Origin: CAVXFS01 sp049582805
GTDB taxonomy: Bacteria; Pseudomonadota; Gammaproteobacteria; Burkholderiales; Gallionellaceae
Reading direction: 5' to 3'
Assembly: GCA_049582805.1 (NCBI GenBank)
Contig: JBAUUR010000128.1
Coordinates: forward strand, 1-17,825
Length of the DNA stretch: 17,825 bases
Shown: positions 16,815 through 17,825 of the stretch, piece after piece
How the letters are laid out: every line of letters starts with the position of its first letter
Position numbering within the stretch: position 1 is the first letter of the stretch
The notes under the pieces: model-generated
What the model was told of the DNA's origin: nothing
The model's input: the letters and a program-made list of their open reading frames with translations, nothing else
The model's database searches: none
Made by a program: the position numbers and the translations under genes

Positions 16815-17710
16815 CCGGTTCAAACTGGACACGCATTCCACGGCAAACTGGACACTGATTCCACGGCAAACTGGACAGTAAAATAGAGATGTAGCGGTAC
16901 GCGGGATAACTGTGGCAACCTCGGGGATTTTTACCGGGGAGCCACATGGCCAACAACAGGTTATCCATGCGCAAGATTACAGAAACACTCCGGCTGCATT
17001 TTGAATGTGGCCGCTCTAACCGGGAGATTTCCCGCGCCATCAGTGCGTCGCCAACCACGGTTTGCGATTATCTTCGGCGCGCCAAAGCGGCTGGCATGGG
17101 CTACCCGTTACCTATCGGCCTGGATGATCAGGCCATCGAGCTGCGGTTGTTCCCGCCGGTTGTGCCTACGGATGTTGTCCGCCCCGAGCCGGACTGGGTG
17201 TGGGCACATCGCGAAATGCGCAAGAAGAGCGTCACGCTGGAGCTGCTGTGGCAGGAGTACAAAGCGGCACACCCTGACGGCTACCAATACAGTTGGTTCT
17301 GCGAACGCTACCGGCAATGGGTGGGCAAGCTGTCGGTCACCCTGCGGCAAACGCACACGCCCGGCGAGAAGCTGTTCGTCGATTATGCCGGGCAGACCTT
17401 GACTATCATTGACGGGCTGACGGGGGAAGTCCGCCACGCGCAACTCTTTGTTGCCGTGCTCGGCGCATCCAACTATACCTTTGCGGAAGCCACCTGGACG
17501 CAGCAGCTGTCCGACTGGATCGGCTCCCATGTGCGCGCCTTCGAGTTCATCGGGGGCGTGACGGAAATCCTGGTGCCGGACAACCTCAAGTCGGGCGTCA
17601 AGCATCCCTCCTATTACGATCCGGAACTGAACCCGACTTACCGCGACCTGGCCGCGCACTACGGCGTGACGGTTCTGCCGGCGCGCGCTCGCCGGCCGCG
17701 CGACAAGGCG
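16815..17710 (+). mobile_element. IS21-family element, left part only
   Basis: Contains the repeat-bearing left end and the first half of istA. The rest of istA, the istB ATPase gene and the right end are not present before sequence of another kind begins. The element boundaries are approximate. It looks truncated and unable to move by itself. Confidence 0.75.
16821..16877 (+). repeat. Three CAAACTGGACA repeats, 23 bp apart, at the IS left end
   Basis: Copies at 16821-16831, 16844-16854 and 16867-16877 recur at exactly 23 bp, and the first two share ATTCCACGG in the spacer. IS21-family elements typically carry multiple terminal repeats bound by their transposase (family knowledge). Read outward from istA these are TGTCCAGTTTG units, so they mark the left end of the element. 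Confidence 0.75.
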
Positions 17711-17713
17711 TAG
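16946..17713 (+). pseudogene. istA: Truncated IS21-family transposase IstA
   Basis: An open frame of 255 residues, about half of a usual IstA (roughly 500). The start ATG follows GGGGAG at short spacing. Residues 20-48 form a helix-turn-helix (RSNREISRAISASPTTVCDYL). The integrase-type catalytic core begins at about 140, with Asp146 in LFVDYAGQT and Asp212 in ILVPDNLKSG. In this family the core continues as R-K/R-PRDKA-KVE, where the glutamate is the third catalytic residue. Here the frame reads PRDKA and then meets TAG at 17711, and the following DNA no longer resembles IstA. The DDE triad is therefore incomplete and the protein should be inactive as a transposase, though it might still bind the IS end. 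Confidence 0.85.
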
Positions 17714-17716
17714 GCT

Positions 17717-17825
17717 TCATATTGCACCTTGTGTGGTAAATGGAACAGTGATAAATGCCGGGGCTTGGGGTAGACGACCTCCCTTGCCCTTGATCAGAGT
17801 GACATCGCCAATCGGTTCGTAAAGG
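17717..17825 (-). CDS. 3' end of an unidentified minus-strand gene
   Basis: Reading in from the right edge on the minus strand gives 35 residues, LYEPIGDVTLIKGKGG, then RLPQAPAFITVPFTTQGAI, before TGA at 17717-17719. The composition looks coding, but no family is recognised and the stretch is short. It ends a few bases from the istA stop, on the opposite strand. It could be a native gene end or a fragment created by the IS21 truncation. Confidence 0.35.
   Translation of the reverse strand, partial: LYEPIGDVTLIKGKGGRLPQAPAFITVPFTTQGAI

Larger units (their letters stand above)
16566..16945. other. Intergenic region between lon and istA
   Basis: About 380 bp without a gene. In order: about 90 bp of unassigned sequence, the inverted repeat pair at 16655-16770, about 50 bp more, then the 23-bp repeats and leader of the IS21-family element. 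No obvious intrinsic terminator with a T run follows lon; the inverted repeat may serve instead. Confidence 0.5.

Overview
The window looks like chromosomal DNA of a Gram-negative bacterium. It encodes Sec signal peptides, a lipoprotein with a plausible lipobox, and DUF1134, DUF2252, Mth938-like and DUF1614 proteins. The gene mix, the codon use and the short palindromic repeats remind me of environmental Betaproteobacteria (Nitrosomonadales/Gallionellales type). That is an impression, not a placement. Most genes are single, on the minus strand, and separated by intergenic DNA with several different palindromic repeat elements.

Left part (1-4400, all genes minus): a glycine/tryptophan-rich exported protein cut by the window edge; a seven-bladed YVTN beta-propeller lipoprotein; a MITE-like palindrome with a possible ATAA target duplication and a smaller relative 180 bp away; a small stand-alone GIY-YIG-like protein; a second, unrelated palindromic repeat; and a two-gene unit of an Mth938-like protein followed by a DUF1614 membrane protein.

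Centre (4629-9824, minus): one very large secreted mosaic protein of about 1731 residues. It has a signal peptide, a plant-type LRR cap with 13 leucine-rich repeats, FN3, two near-identical Ig-like modules, two more FN3, then three CARDB modules. A fourth CARDB module is split by a complete seven-repeat RCC1 propeller. This is the most unusual coding feature. Its repeats are also conserved at DNA level, so it is probably changing by recombination.

Right part: a third palindromic repeat, a DUF2252 kinase-fold-like protein, an exported TPR/glycine-rich membrane protein with a strong hairpin just upstream of its ribosome-binding site, and a DUF1134 (EipA-like) exported protein, all minus. The orientation then switches to plus. 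A G+C-rich hsp20-lon operon follows, with an ATGA stop/start overlap and a good match to a sigma-32 heat-shock promoter. Next come a fourth inverted repeat and the left part of an IS21-family element. Its istA is cut just before the expected third catalytic residue and abuts the 3' end of an unidentified minus-strand reading frame.

I found no rRNA, tRNA, CRISPR array or recognisable defence or biosynthetic cluster. The strongest candidates for something new are the nested RCC1-in-CARDB protein and the set of unrelated palindromic repeats.
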